This document shows, in pieces, positions 1-12,123 of a stretch of DNA of 64,000 nucleotides (positions within the stretch are counted from its first letter, which is position 1; every line of letters begins with the position of its first letter). Made by a program: the position numbers and the translations under genes. The DNA is from Thelonectria olida (lineage: Eukaryota; Ascomycota; Sordariomycetes; Hypocreales; Nectriaceae): positions 1,534,001-1,598,000 of the forward strand of contig JAGPYM010000008.1 in NCBI GenBank assembly GCA_020736575.1. Reading direction: 5' to 3'. A model generated the notes under the pieces. The model did no database searches, was not told the DNA's origin, and was given only the letters and a program-made list of their open reading frames with translations.

Positions 1-918
<918 letters not shown>

Positions 919-2072
919 ACGGATACGGCAAGAGGTGTGGCATTTTGAATTCATGAAGGGCTCTCCGTTATAGAAGAGAGGATCACGGAGGTATATGAGG
1001 GAGAAGACAAAGAGTTGGATAATTATTTTTTTGGGCTGCAACCCAAAGGGAACAAAAACCCAAGTTACGCAGACCGTTTCAAGGCTGTGGTTTGAGTGGT
1101 CATGAGTGGATAAGAGGAAGAAACTGCACGAGGGCTTGAAGACCAAGATGAGCAATATGGTCGAGCAAAAGGCTTCAATCGCGGGACGAGGCCCAGTTTC
1201 TCGAGCCTAACCTTTTTCCAACGAGATACGAGATGAATATCTATTTTTGCTTTTTTATCACTACATACCTGTACATGACCTTGCCGCCGAGCTACAAGCA
1301 ATAGGCTGTTTCACTATAAACTATTCAAGTGATGTCTGCCGGCTCGTGATGGGAAATGACTTGGCCGCCCAGATGGCCGCTTCATTTCACCACAACGCCA
1401 GCCGCCCGTACTTGGGATACGCTGTGCCACCGTATTTACCTGAGGTGTAGTCCACATTTACTTCACCTGCACTTCTACCTTGGCGGTTCGAGGCTGGGCA
1501 AGTAGTTTAGGCATTCAACAGACGTGACTCGGAATCACTTGCGCAGGTGAAAGCGGTCACCGTTATACAATCACATTGAGTAAAATTACCGAAAGATATG
1601 GTAGAAGCAACTTTATGTGATTTGTTTCTATTGCATTTCCCGTACTACCTGTCCAAGTCCCTCCCCAGTTCACACATATCCCGCCGTGTCCAAAGAGCAC
1701 AGCCAAATAACGCCTTGAGGAAAACATCACCCTTGTTCCCTGATCTAGTTGTATGCCAAAAATGAAAGATGTAAATAATGCGCTGTGGGCCAGAGCAAAT
1801 ATGTAAGAGGCCGGCAAGCGAAGGCTGCGCGCCTAAGTCCATGTGCATGTTGGTGAAGCCTTGGTAAAAGTAATCAACCCGAAACCCCGTTTGATGCTAG
1901 ACGAAAGATGGTAAAGTATTTAACAAGAATGGTAAGATGATGAAAGCGATCGTTAAGAAGAATCCGTCGTGAAAGAAAACTCCGAAGAGGGAACCCCAAT
2001 TCTATTTTTGTGGTCGTGAACGAGAGAAAGGTAGAAGAAGAAGAAGAGGAAAAGCGACCCGAGACAAGTTGC
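919..2072. other. Intergenic: convergent 3' regions
   Basis: Non-coding stretch between the convergent MAP kinase and DUF3455 genes. It should hold both 3' UTRs. Short ORFs here lack codon bias and overlap one another in several frames. I see no RNA gene or repeat. Confidence 0.6.
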
Positions 2073-2841
2073 TTAATAGCCGTAGAACCAATATTGGGCA
2101 GTGTACGAGGTGCTGTCGCTGCTGGCGCCCTCGGCGGTGCAGCCGTGCGAGTTTCCGCCGGCAGTGAGGACGCGGTAGACGTACGACAGGCCGATGCTCT
2201 CGCCAGCATCGCCGAGCTCCAGCCAGGCCACGGCGCCGGTGCCGTCGGGGCCGGCGTTGGCGGAGGCAGGGGCGTTGACACCCTTGAGCTTGGTGGCGCG
2301 CAGGAGCTGGCTTCCGAGGTCGAAGATGGGGGTGCCGGCGGCGTTGAAGAAGTGGTGGCCGAGGAAGGGCAGCGAGAGGCCGTCGACCTCGAGGGGCGTG
2401 GGGTCGGTGAAGGGGTTGGCGGAGTCGGCGCCGCCCGAGGAGACGAGGTTGAGCGGCACCGAGCACGAGTCGATGGTGGTGCCGGTGAGGTCGGTCCAGG
2501 CATCGGCGGAGAGAGCGGTGCGACGGCGGCCGTCGGGATACAGCTTGGTGATGTCGTAGAGCATGGCGAGGGCGCCGATGGCGGTGGGGGTGGCGCCGTA
2601 CCCGGTGCAGGTGTAGTTCTGGATGCCGAAGCCGAGGGCGATGTGCTTGAGAGTGACGCCGCTAGGAGGAGAGGGGAGTTCGGTGCCTGGGGTGGTTGTG
2701 TTAGTTGAGTGGTGGTGGTGTTGAAGAGGGAGTTGGGAACTTACCACCGCCGTTGTAGGGCAGGGTAGGGGTGGACTTGGCACAGGGCGAGGCCAATGCC
2801 AGAGTGGCAGAGGCGATGAAGAGAAGAGACTTGGCGAGCAT
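2073..2841 (-). CDS. Secreted DUF3455-family protein
   Basis: A 236-residue predicted extracellular protein of the DUF3455 family, often mislabelled malate dehydrogenase in fungal genomes; its function is not established. Exon 1 (2841..2745) begins MLAKSLLFIASATLALAS, a classical signal peptide. A 58-nt intron (2744..2687, gtaag...cccag) leads to exon 2 (2686..2073), which continues GTELPSPPSGVTLKHIALGF. The family pattern is visible: a Gly-rich N-terminal core, a central WTDL segment, and a C-terminal YRVLTAGG segment followed by CTAEG and an aromatic YWFYGY end. Upstream in-frame residues before 2841 are low-complexity Ser/Thr read from the 5' UTR, so the start at 2841 is preferred. Confidence 0.88.
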
Positions 2842-3536
2842 GTTGGCGATTGTGAAGAAGTTGAAGAGAGATTGATGATGTGTGTTGACAAGTTGGTTGT
2901 GAAGGAATTGTAAGTTGTTGTAAGCCGGCGAAGAGACAATTGACTAAGAGAAGGTGTCGATCTCCTTAAGGATCAACGAGAACAAGGTAAGAAAGAGGAA
3001 AAGCTCAATTGATCTTGATATGCAGCTCAGAAGTAAAGCGACAGGAAAGAAGGGACGGGACTGGCACGAATAATATACTGCGAGAGAATAGGCACAGCGA
3101 GCTTGAAGCGGTCGCGGCAAACGGCCCTTGACAATGGAGGCGTGTGCGGCAAAGCTAATAATAACCGCAGCACATTACAGATAATCCTAGATTAGTGCCG
3201 ACTAGGCGTGGACGGAGCAGACGGGCTTTACTCTGAGGAGGGGGTGGTTTGGGGTGCCCACCACGGCGCTTAATGGCAGTAGGGTCGCATTATTGCAGGG
3301 TCGACGGGGCGTGTTGGTGTGGGTGATGTGCAGGAGCGGGGAATTCTTCCCTCTTTTTCTTCCAAGAAGAAGAAGACGAGGAGCAGTTAGTTTCTCATTC
3401 AGAGAGCAGGGTGGTCAGGATGTGCGTTGTTGTTTGCTGGTGGCTGGACAGTGGACTGGATGGAGACGCATGCAGAAGCCGAGAAGAGAGAAGAGGAAGC
3501 AAAAGAAGAAGCAAGTCTGTCGCGATGGACCCTGGT

Positions 3537-3561
3537 TTTTTTTTTTTTTTTTTTTTTTTTT
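3537..3561. repeat. Poly-T homopolymer (25 nt)
   Basis: An uninterrupted run of 25 T on the plus strand inside the gene-free region. It could be a nucleosome-excluding tract or the oligo-A tail of an old retroposed sequence. No retroelement coding remnant is visible next to it. Length may be affected by sequencing slippage. Confidence 0.85.
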
Positions 3562-5026
3562 CCTTTCTTCCTCTGCTTCCAATTGATGTTCGTCTGACCT
3601 CAAAAGTGGGAAACAACAAGCAGAGCAGTTTGTTTCCCCAAACATGAGTTGATGAAGGAGGGGGTGTCGAGGATGCACGACAGCGGAACCTCCCAACGTC
3701 GTGGGTTTCGAATACACCTTCTACTACGCAGTTGACATTACGCTCAATAAACGAGGTGCTATACAAGAGACATGGCAGAGAAATTGACAGTTCAGGGTGC
3801 GAAGGATTGTAATCTCACACCCTCAGCTAAGCCGCAAACTGCTCAGCCATGGCGGCGGGAGAAGGTCTGAAGGATGACCAAAGACCCCCTTCGGCTGCGG
3901 CAGACTCAGACTCAGACTTAGATTCAGATGGAGGATCAACGGCGAAAACTAAGCACTAGAACAGTTTAGCGAGAAGAACAAAACGACATGGGGGATAGAA
4001 GAGGTCCGGGGGCAGGGATCGACCAACCCTGTCGGGAGATATGCGCATGCAGGCAAGCAAAGCAGGAGAAGTTTTCTTTGCCATCGTCCGTGAGGCGACA
4101 TGTCGCACGCGAGAAGGACAAGGAAGAGAGAACAAATACGTAGTATTTGCAGCGGGCGTGGGAACCGAGAATAGGGCATCTCCGTGGTGAGGAAGAGGGA
4201 AAAGTTCCGGCTGGTGGTGGCCGCCTTGGATGAGACCCTAGCGCCATGGATCATGGAGACCCGCAGGGAAAATAGACAAGGTTGTAGTTGATTATTGATG
4301 AGATTTGGCCTAGGAACTTGGGATCAAGGGTTGAGTTGGGAGGAGAAGAGAGAGACGGCGTTGACGTTGCCGTGAGCATGGGGACAACTTGGCAAGGGTG
4401 CTGCGACTCAGAACTCGCCCCCTCATGACTTGGAGAATTACTCAGAGTCTCAGAGACAGATCCTTCTTTTCCCCATTGTGGTTTATGCAGCTGATGTATG
4501 TACAGACAGCGCAGTACATGGACGGTGGATACGCCCGTTGGGTTGTCCTGTCTGTTATGCGTTGCCATGTGCATCTCATATGCACGTACGCGTGTGCTCT
4601 CGTTGTTGATGTTGTTGTTTATCCCTCCCTCATCAGTCTGATGCAATCGAGCAGCTGAGCACGAAGGCAAATGCGCAAACGAGGATGAAGCTTGGACCTA
4701 TTCGTACAGACGGACATATCGATGGGAAATTGAAGACCCTCGACCTTGCAGCAGTGTCGTTTTCCCTGCATTGGGGCCACTGGACCACTTTCTCACCGAG
4801 TCCCCAAGGCGCTGATGACTGATGAACGAACAGCTGGCGCAGCACTCGCGGAGTCGAGCTGTTCCGGACGGCAGAGGATGCTGCCGCTGGGAGAAGTGCT
4901 GATGCCAATGCTGACGACCCCAGGGAAGACGCTGCTGAGAAATATCTGTCATGCTATGGATGCTATTTACTGCGCGGATGCCCAATGCTCCCCATGATCT
5001 GGAGCTTCCACAAGATTCCAAATCTT

Positions 5027-5102
5027 GTCAGACTCTTGGCCTCGAGACTCTGTCAGGCTCGCCTCCTGTCAGACTCTTGATCTTTTAGATTCTGTCAGAC
5101 TC
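5027..5102. repeat. Four short spaced repeats of GTCAGACTC
   Basis: GTCAGACTC occurs at 5027..5035, 5068..5076 and 5094..5102, with a one-mismatch copy (GTCAGGCTC) at 5052..5060. The copies are in one orientation, separated by 7-17 nt of related CTTG/CTCG sequence. This is a degenerate tandem repeat with no obvious gene association. Confidence 0.75.
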
Positions 5103-7276
5103 AGGTTCAGTTGACAGCGAGGGTGCCATTCGTTTAGTTCATTAACTAATCCTTCGAACTGAACTTCTTGGGGGATAAAACACACAAATCCTCCTGGCAC
5201 TAACAAGCGGTTGGCCTAACAAGCGAGAAACAAGCGACGCAGCCCATCAGGGCGAGCAAACATTGCCGGCTTGTCTCAGCTTCCAGGCCAAGACCGCTTC
5301 CAGCTAGCGACCTCGTAGATATGCATGCATGGCGATGATTTCCCTTCTGCTCCGGCTCGACGGGGCGCCGGGAGACAGGATGGGAACGAAACTCAGCCAA
5401 CGACAAACAAGGCTAGAACACGACCAGGGAGCAAAGGCAAACATGTTCCGAGCTTCACCATCTTCACCGCACTGGGGTGGCATTCCGGGAGGTGCAGACC
5501 GGGGGGCATCCCTGACGCCATGGCATCGCCATGATGGACGACTCGGAAACGTTGCGGGCTTGTCGACTCCACAAGGCAACGGCCTGGACGGACGGGAAAG
5601 ACGGGAGGGCAATTGAGGGCTAAATTGATTTAGGACAGAGGAGAGAAAGGATACGCCTTACGCGTCGCTCTCTCCTCTCTCAGTTGTATCAAGATGATTG
5701 ACGGGTCGTTTCGCGTCTGCAGGAAGCCTTGAATAAGGTCCAGGACAGAACGCCACCACGCCATTCTCTTGGGAAAAAGCAAGTAAACGGCGAGAGCCTC
5801 CTTTCTCCATGATGCTGCATAGCAAGAGAGGGGGGAGATTAATTGCGCATTTTCGGGCTGTCTTGTGCTACGGGATAATTAGTTGTGCACGCAGACACGG
5901 CAGCCGAGGCGAGCTGAGGGCGCGCCTACTACGGACTTGGTTCAGTGATGACTGCAATACAGACGCGGCCACATCGCCGAGAAGAAACCCTTGAACCCTT
6001 GCGGCACAAAAGGTACGACAAGGGTGTGAGGCCCAAGATGATGAGTGGAGGACTAGGCGGAACGGGCGTCCACCACATCCTTGGACAGACGCGGGACGCT
6101 TGGAGGAGAAGGTGGAGGAAATGGAATTCCTATTTAGCCCGTTTCTAAATTTGGGCTAAATTGTTCTCATGGAACAAAATGGTCTGATGATGATGGAAGA
6201 AAGCCAAGTGTTTGCTGGCCTTTCTCCGCTTCCCCACGCCGAGAGAGTGAGGGAATTATGGGTTAATTAGGTCGATATTCTCATTCTCGAGAGGATCCAT
6301 TCCTCTGCATGTCTCACTTTTGGTTGGAAGAGGAATGGTAGCAACGGTGAGAGTCAAATGGTGAAGCACTCACTCTTCGAACCAACACGATGCTACCTAC
6401 CAACCGCAACCCATCCTCCACTTTCAATCTCTGGGATCTCGAGCTGCGCGGGGTGGGTAGGAGCAATGGAACATGCCTTGTTCGTGCATAGCTTGGCTTT
6501 GACTTTCTCGTGTATGTACGAAGTAGGTATGGAAGCAATAGATTCACCCAGCCTTGATTCACCATGACCTCAGCCCCGTATCACTGCACCTCCAGCACGC
6601 GTGCGATATGATGCAGTCCCCCAAACTCAGAGCCTTGACAATGATGTGACTCTCAAAGCTTACTCACGTCTCAATGGAACTCCATTATTGGTTGGTTCGC
6701 AGGGACGACGAGGCCAAGCTTCTTCAAACATGACCGATGGGCCACTGTGTTGGGCCTCAAGGCCTCACCTTTTGCTGCATGCGCCGCCACGTGTATCCAG
6801 TCTGGTGGGAATTGGCACTGCTCATGCAACTAGGCGTGTATTCGTACATCCTGCTGTCTACGTGTGTTTGCTGCCAATGGGTTTCTGTTTTGTTTCGTCC
6901 GTGTTGGCTGCAGTGTCTGGTTCTTTAGCGCAGGCCGTGGCAGGCAGTGGGAACGGTAGCGCCAACGACGAGGCAGATTGATGCTGAAGTAGAGCAGACG
7001 GTCGTGGCCAAGATTCGTGAACAGGTTTGGTACCCAATTGAGGGCTTTCTTTCGTGATTGTGTCCATCATAACGGGCTGTAACTTCAAGTTTGTTTGCGA
7101 GGTAAGTGCCCGTGTTGGTCCAACATGTACAGTGGAAGCAACACCTAAAGACGCCCGAAAATGCGGCCCCACCGCCCGACGCGGTTTCAGTCGGCCAACG
7201 TCACTTTCGCGAACCAGCCGCAGCAGCTTCACCGACATCAAGACTCCAAGAAAATCCTCCCGGCCACTGCTCAATC

Positions 7277-7988
7277 ATGTCGCGTCGCGCGCCAAGGGGC
7301 GAGTACATCGAGACCGTAAGCCAAGCCTCCCACAGCCTGCCTCTTCCAAGCGCCGCCCTTCAACACACACACACTGCCGCAGCCTGAGTCCCCCCAGAAG
7401 CTAACCAACTCCTAGGACACGGGCAACAAGGTCGCTCGCAAGGCCCTCCTCGTCGGCACCCAGAACATCGTCCTCGGCGGCAAGACCGTCATCCAGGCCG
7501 AAGTCATGATTCGCGGCGACCTCGGCCGCACCGTCCCCTCGTCCTCGTCGACAGCCTCGACCTCGGGCACCGGCGCCGCACCCCCCAACACCACGGCCGT
7601 GTCCATCGGCCGCTACTGCTTCCTTGCGCGGGGAGCCCTCGTGCGACCGCCCGGCCGCATCTACAAGGGCGCCTGGACCTTTATGCCGCTGCGGATGGGC
7701 GACCACGTCTTTGTTGGCCAGGGGAGCGTCGTGCAGGCCGGCGCCATCGGCAGCCATGTGCACATCGGCAAGGAGTGCACGGTGGGCGAGTTTGCCATCA
7801 TCAAGGACTACGTCAAGGTGCTGGACGGCTCTGTGGTGCCGCCGGGCATGGTGGTGCCGAGCTTCTCGATTGTGGCCGGACAGCCTGCGCGGGTTGTCGG
7901 GGAGATACCGGAGGGCGGGTATGAGGAGTTTGAGTTGCGTGATCTGTACAAGTCGGTGGGCAACAACCCTCAGATGCCGGTTCATTGA
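7277..7988 (+). CDS. DCTN5: Dynactin subunit 5 (p25), left-handed beta-helix protein
   Basis: A 203-residue homologue of the p25 pointed-end subunit of dynactin, which links dynein to cargo such as early endosomes. Exon 1 (7277..7315) encodes MSRRAPRGEYIET; a 100-nt intron (7316..7415) precedes exon 2 (7416..7988), beginning DTGNKVARKALLVGTQNIVL. The hexapeptide-repeat pattern of a left-handed beta helix is visible (VIQAEVMIRGDL, VSIGRYCFLARGALVRPP, MGDHVFVGQGSVVQAGAIGS, VHIGKECTVGEFAIIKD). The C-terminal FSIVAGQPARVVGEIPE segment is typical of the family. A Ser/Thr/Ala-rich loop near residues 52-66 is the usual fungal insertion. Length fits the family. Confidence 0.93.
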
Positions 7989-8229
7989 GTCGAGGTTCTG
8001 GATCGGTTTGTTGGTTCATGGTGCCGAGGGCATTATTCGAAGGGCATTCAGCCCGGCCGTTGGAGCGTGTTGAGAGACTTGGTCAGGTCCTCGGAGAGTT
8101 CCTGAATGCTAAAGCCTTGCATCCAATGCAGGCCTCAATGAGACCTCATGGAAGCCTCTCCCCATCGACATTGCGTCACGGACACAACTCAACAAGACTC
8201 GCGTTTCTCAGGTCACTATTGCCAACGGC

Positions 8230-8271
8230 GAACAAACGAGGGAACAAACGAGAACAAACGACGAACAAACG
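8230..8271. repeat. Four-copy GAACAAACG tandem repeat
   Basis: Four copies of GAACAAACG, spaced 10-12 nt from start to start, lie about 360-400 nt upstream of the ATG at 8627. The spacing is close to one helical turn. It could be a repeated protein-binding site or simply a minisatellite. Confidence 0.8.
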
Positions 8272-8541
8272 CTGGAGGTGCAGACTATTGATACCCCTGT
8301 CTATTCATTCGTCTCAAGCTTCATCCAGTTCTTCCATTGGCCACGCTCAAACTCGATGCAAACGCTGAATAGCGTCAATAGGTCTATTGTTCCCGACACA
8401 GCACGATTGGGGACCTGCCTCGGGTTGCCTGGCCACAATAAAAGGCATGACCGCGGACAATGTCATCTTCTTCTATTCTGCTTCCTTCTCATTCACCTCG
8501 CCTTAATACATTCATCAATACCCTCACCACACGCCGACGCC

Positions 8542-8548
8542 TATAAAT
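8542..8548 (+). promoter_or_regulatory. TATA box (TATAAAT)
   Basis: TATAAAT 85 nt upstream of the ATG at 8627, followed by a pyrimidine-rich leader (TTTCTTTAATC... TTTTCTTTCTCG). This is a typical fungal core-promoter arrangement and supports the 8627 start. Confidence 0.55.
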
Positions 8549-8626
8549 TCCGGCCCGCCGCTCGTTTACCATCGATTCTTTCTTTAATCAACACGCTTTT
8601 CTTTCTCGTTTGCACCGTCTGCAACC

Positions 8627-10081
8627 ATGACTCTCACTTCTTCATACAAACCATCAAACCCAGCAAACAACACACTCGACAACGAACTCATCAATCGACA
8701 AGCCATCATGCCCGTTCCCGAGAGTCTTCCTACCCGACTGGTCATCACCAGACCCCCTTGGGCCACCGAGAACTTCCGTGCCCAAGATGAGGCCGACATC
8801 CGCAAATGGGGCGTCTTCAAGGACCCCCAGCTCCCCCTCGTCCGCCATACCGAGACCGATCTCTTCCGCATCGCCAAGGAACTTCCTCGACTCGATGATG
8901 CCACCGCCCTAAAGGTCATCAAGCCAATCTGTCGCGACATTGCTCTAGCCTTCCAGAGCGAGGAAGACCCTGACCAGCGTCTCCACGGCCTACCCATCGC
9001 TCTCGTCCGTAAATACGGCGAGTATGCCCAGCAAGTTCTCAAGGACCTTTGGAACGTGCATCTCGCTCTCGGCACCACCCCTCTCGTCCCCCGCGACCAG
9101 CGCGACATGTGCGGCCGATCTAGGTTCATCTCCATGTTGCGAGACACTTGCCTGAAGCGCCTTCACAAATCCATCTGCCGTACCCAGCTCCAGCTTTCAC
9201 TCCAGGTTTAGGAAGACCAGGAGGACATTATTGACGAGCACGTGAGCGAGGGCAGAAATGCGGAGGAATGTGCTCCCAAACTTGCCAACGTCGACTTTAT
9301 TCATGCCATGGCCACACTTGCCCGCACCATCAAGGAGACCAAAGTCCTGAAGAACATTGAGAAGAATGTGGAGGAGAAGAATTCCGTCAAGTTCTCGGAG
9401 AAGTACTGTGAGCCCCTCGGGCTCCCTTTTCACTCCGCTAGCATGATGGTCGTCGAGACTATCTACAAGGTCAACGCACTTTCGGGGTCGTATCACCCTC
9501 CCCACTCCTACATGAAAGTGGTTCACCAGATTTTCATGCAAATTGCTCACGATGCGGCGTTCGGTTGGGATCTCCGGGAGCGAGCGGTGGCGACGCAGAA
9601 CAAGAAAACCTTTTTGGGCAACTTTTGCAAGGACTTTTTCGAGTTGGCCAAGGCTCGCGCCGAGGGGACTGAGGTGACTGATGGCATTGTTGCCCTGCTT
9701 GGCGAACCTGGTGCGAACGGCGAGCAGGTTGCTGCTGCACAGGCCCCTCGGGTCATGAAGGAACCGGAGATGGAGGTTGAGACTATGGTCGAGGCCAAGG
9801 TTCAGGACGCCCAACTCAACCAAGACACCGAGACCGAGGACACTGAGATGCAGGACGTCGATGAGCAGCAAGACACCGAGGTCAAGGACCAAGCCGACTC
9901 GAAGGGCACCGAGATGAAGGACGTCGAGGAGGACAAGGACACCGAGGCCAAGGTCGGAGGCAAGAAGCAGATGCGACGCCGCAAGAAGCGCGTCGCTGGG
10001 AAGAAGGATTCTGGGATTGAGCCGGGCATTTCGACCTGGGGCTGGAACCACTCCATCATCCCCATGTGGAAGGAGGATTAG
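8627..10081 (+). CDS. Unrecognised acidic-repeat protein with an in-frame TAG (possible pseudogene)
   Basis: Two ORFs in one frame are separated only by TAG at 9209..9211: 194 codons upstream and 289 downstream. Sequence flanking the TAG reads as protein on both sides (ICRTQLQLSLQV before, EDQEDIIDEHVSEG after). So this is either a nonsense mutation (CAG or GAG to TAG) or an unusual in-frame intron; no consensus donor/acceptor pair of normal length fits. The N-terminal part is alpha/beta-like without a known motif. About residues 395-445 form an acidic degenerate repeat of DTE-x-x-D units, then a basic cluster KKQMRRRKKRV resembling a nuclear localisation signal, and an aromatic C-terminus. 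I do not recognise the family. An internal Met at 8708 is an alternative start. Confidence 0.6.
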
Positions 10082-10384
10082 GTGCAAAATGCTTCTATAC
10101 CACATCCGGAGATCTTCCCAGTCATCATGAAGACCAGACATCAGCAGTTTGAGAAGTAGGCGATTAACACACGACATCTTTCACTACCTATGGAGACTCA
10201 TTTTGCTCGTGATCCACCATTTGATGCATGTCCTGCCCATTCGCAGCCCGAACGACGGAAATAGACTCATCTTCGATTGAATACCCTTTTTTGTGGAATA
10301 ATTCCAGTCTTGTTCAATTCACTCCTCCAACCTTCGCTACCCTACTGTCATCGTACACACCCCTTGAGTTCCAATTTAAAGCGG
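10082..10384. other. Short convergent intergenic region
   Basis: Three hundred bases between two convergent genes, expected to hold overlapping 3' UTRs. Nothing else seen. Confidence 0.5.
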
Positions 10385-11493
10385 CTATAGACCGTCATCA
10401 AACTCATAATCCTTATCCCATCGCTACGACAAGTTAGTTTTCGTCCGTTGCTCCAAATGTCTACTTCTCTCACCTTGTCCCAGGGCCGACTCGAGTTGAC
10501 AAACCGCAAGTCAGTGCCGAGCCTGATGCGATCCTCGGGGTCATGATTGATAGTCGAAGCATGGATCTGCCCTCATTAGTGACGATGCTTGCAACCTCGA
10601 CAAACAAGACGTACCATATGCGGCGTGTGGATCACAACATCTCCAGCTTCATACTCGCTCACAAGCCACTTCCGCCCGTACTTCCTACCAAAGTCGGCCG
10701 GCCCCTCAGACAAGAACCCAGTGCTCATCATGTTGGCATTGTACGCATTGCGCGTCTCCTCATCGTCCATGCCCGCCGCCTTCGCCTTGCGCGCAAACTC
10801 CTCCTCCATCTCTTGACCCAACGCGTCGCCGCCCTGCAGGTAGATCAGCCCGCCGCCCTGGATCCGCACGTCGCCCATGGGCACCCACGCCGTCAGCGCC
10901 GTCGGCTCGCCGTGCCGCATGAACGACTGGTCGTAGTGCACGCCAATGGCTCTATTGCCGGGCGTGTTGTTGCGCAGCAACGTGCGGCGCACCGCGAGCG
11001 TGGATTCGCCCCAGCCCGTCAGCCGCGCGACAAAGTCACGAAGCGCAGGGTGGTTGCAGAAGCCGCGCTCGCTGCCGTCATCGGAGCCGATGTACCACGG
11101 CTCTGTGTGTGCTTTGAGGGCGGCGTTGACGAACAGGGCGGCTCGGTCGGTCGAGCCGGGCGGCGCGTTCTTGACGCTGCCGGCGCCGATGCCCGGGTAG
11201 TCGGCGGCGCTGGCGGAGCTGTCGAAGATGCCCTCGACGGGCGTGGTGCCGGGCTTGATGACGCCGCTGGGCGAGAGAGAGGTGAAGTAGGCCCCGCGAG
11301 CTTCCAGGACGTCTTTGCGGGGGAGGAGGCCCTTGAGGAGAACGTAGCCGTCGCGGGTGTATCGGTCGTGGAGGTCTTGGATGGGCTCGTCGGGATACGA
11401 AAGGCGCATCTGCTCTACTTCGTGAGAAGCGAGGAGGCCGTCATTGACATGCAACTGGACGCCTTGGATGGTGGCTTCTTCAACATGGGGCAT
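10385..11493 (-). CDS. Phytanoyl-CoA dioxygenase (PhyH)-family Fe(II)/2-oxoglutarate oxygenase
   Basis: A 336-residue non-heme iron oxygenase predicted to hydroxylate a small molecule using 2-oxoglutarate. There are three exons: 11493..10615, 10566..10474 and 10423..10385, with introns 10614..10567 (gtacgt...ggcag) and 10473..10424 (gtgaga, branch ctaac, cgtag). Splicing is needed for the family's C-terminus. Without it the frame ends MVRLVCRGCKHRH; with it exon 2 gives IHASTINHDPEDRIRLGTD and exon 3 RWDKDYEFDDGL, both hallmark PhyH tails. The iron facial triad is H186-x-D188 (HYDQ) plus a distal His in HTPHM/IHAS (289-295); R306 or R308 is the likely 2-oxoglutarate-binding Arg. No signal peptide or clear peroxisomal signal. 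Substrate unknown; no biosynthetic core enzyme is adjacent. Confidence 0.9.
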
Positions 11494-12123
11494 TGCGAGC
11501 GATTAGAGGACAGGTGAGCATACAGAGCAAAAGGCGTATTGAGTGTTTACATGTGTCTATCAAATACCGAGCAATTGAATATGAAATGCACATCTCTTTA
11601 TAGGCTGAAGGTGTCGTCCTCAGATCAAGATGGACGCTCGGCGGGCATTTCTACCTGTTTTAGGAATCCCCACCAACGAACCCCACGTTGAACAAGAGGC
11701 GTCGTCATGTGGACGGGAGATTCCTACCGCAGTTGGCGGAAAGGGCATAATTAACATGTTCTTGGACGGGTTGGAGATGGTGATGGTGTGGAGGGGATCC
11801 GCAATAGTTTCGTCAGGGGAAGATTTCGGCGAGTTGATTCCCACTGAGGAAGGATTGTGCACTTGGATCGGCACTTGTCGACTAGCAGATGTTGCCTCTC
11901 TAACTAATCCTACATCCTCTTTATCCGATCGGCTTTGGCTATTTCCGTTCATCCACTGTTGGCGTCGGCATTAGCCATCATGACGCGAAAGCTCCCGTGG
12001 CGAGGGGGGAACTATAGCAGTCGGCCACCAAACGGCTGCTCATGTGACACTTGAAACAAGGAGAAATGTTGATTGATATGAGTCTTCGACAAGCTAAAAT
12101 ACAGTACACTTTGACAGTCTGGC
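11494..12123. other. Intergenic upstream of PhyH gene
   Basis: Contains the likely PhyH promoter (TATAAAG on the minus strand, 11602..11596). Overlapping ORFs of about 110 codons on both strands at 11620..11974 have no recognisable features and are not called. Confidence 0.55.
11596..11602 (-). promoter_or_regulatory. TATA box (TATAAAG) for PhyH gene
   Basis: Reads TATAAAG on the minus strand about 103 nt upstream of the ATG at 11493, consistent with the chosen start. Confidence 0.5.

Larger units (their letters stand above)
2842..7276. other. Gene-free 4.4-kb intergenic region
   Basis: Long spacer between the divergent DUF3455 and p25 genes. No convincing coding sequence: all ORFs are short, overlap in several frames and lack recognisable motifs. 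It contains a 25-nt poly-T run (3537..3561), a CAGACT-rich repeat patch near 3902..3930 and a four-copy GTCAGACTC array (5027..5102). The DUF3455 promoter should lie just above 2841; an AT-rich TATA-like patch is near 3070. Confidence 0.6.
7989..8626. other. Intergenic with promoter of the 8627 gene
   Basis: Holds the p25 3' end, a four-copy GAACAAACG repeat (8230..8271) and a TATA box at 8542..8548. No coding sequence seen. Confidence 0.6.

Noticed and set aside
7401..7985. 194-codon minus-strand ORF
   Set aside because: Antisense to the dynactin p25 exon; high GC third positions open the opposite strand.
9197..10177. 326-codon minus-strand ORF
   Set aside because: Antisense of the acidic-repeat gene; Leu-rich because it is the complement of Glu/Asp/Lys codons.
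10543..11517. 324-codon plus-strand ORF
   Set aside because: Antisense shadow of the PhyH-family gene, whose own frame has clear catalytic motifs and splice sites.
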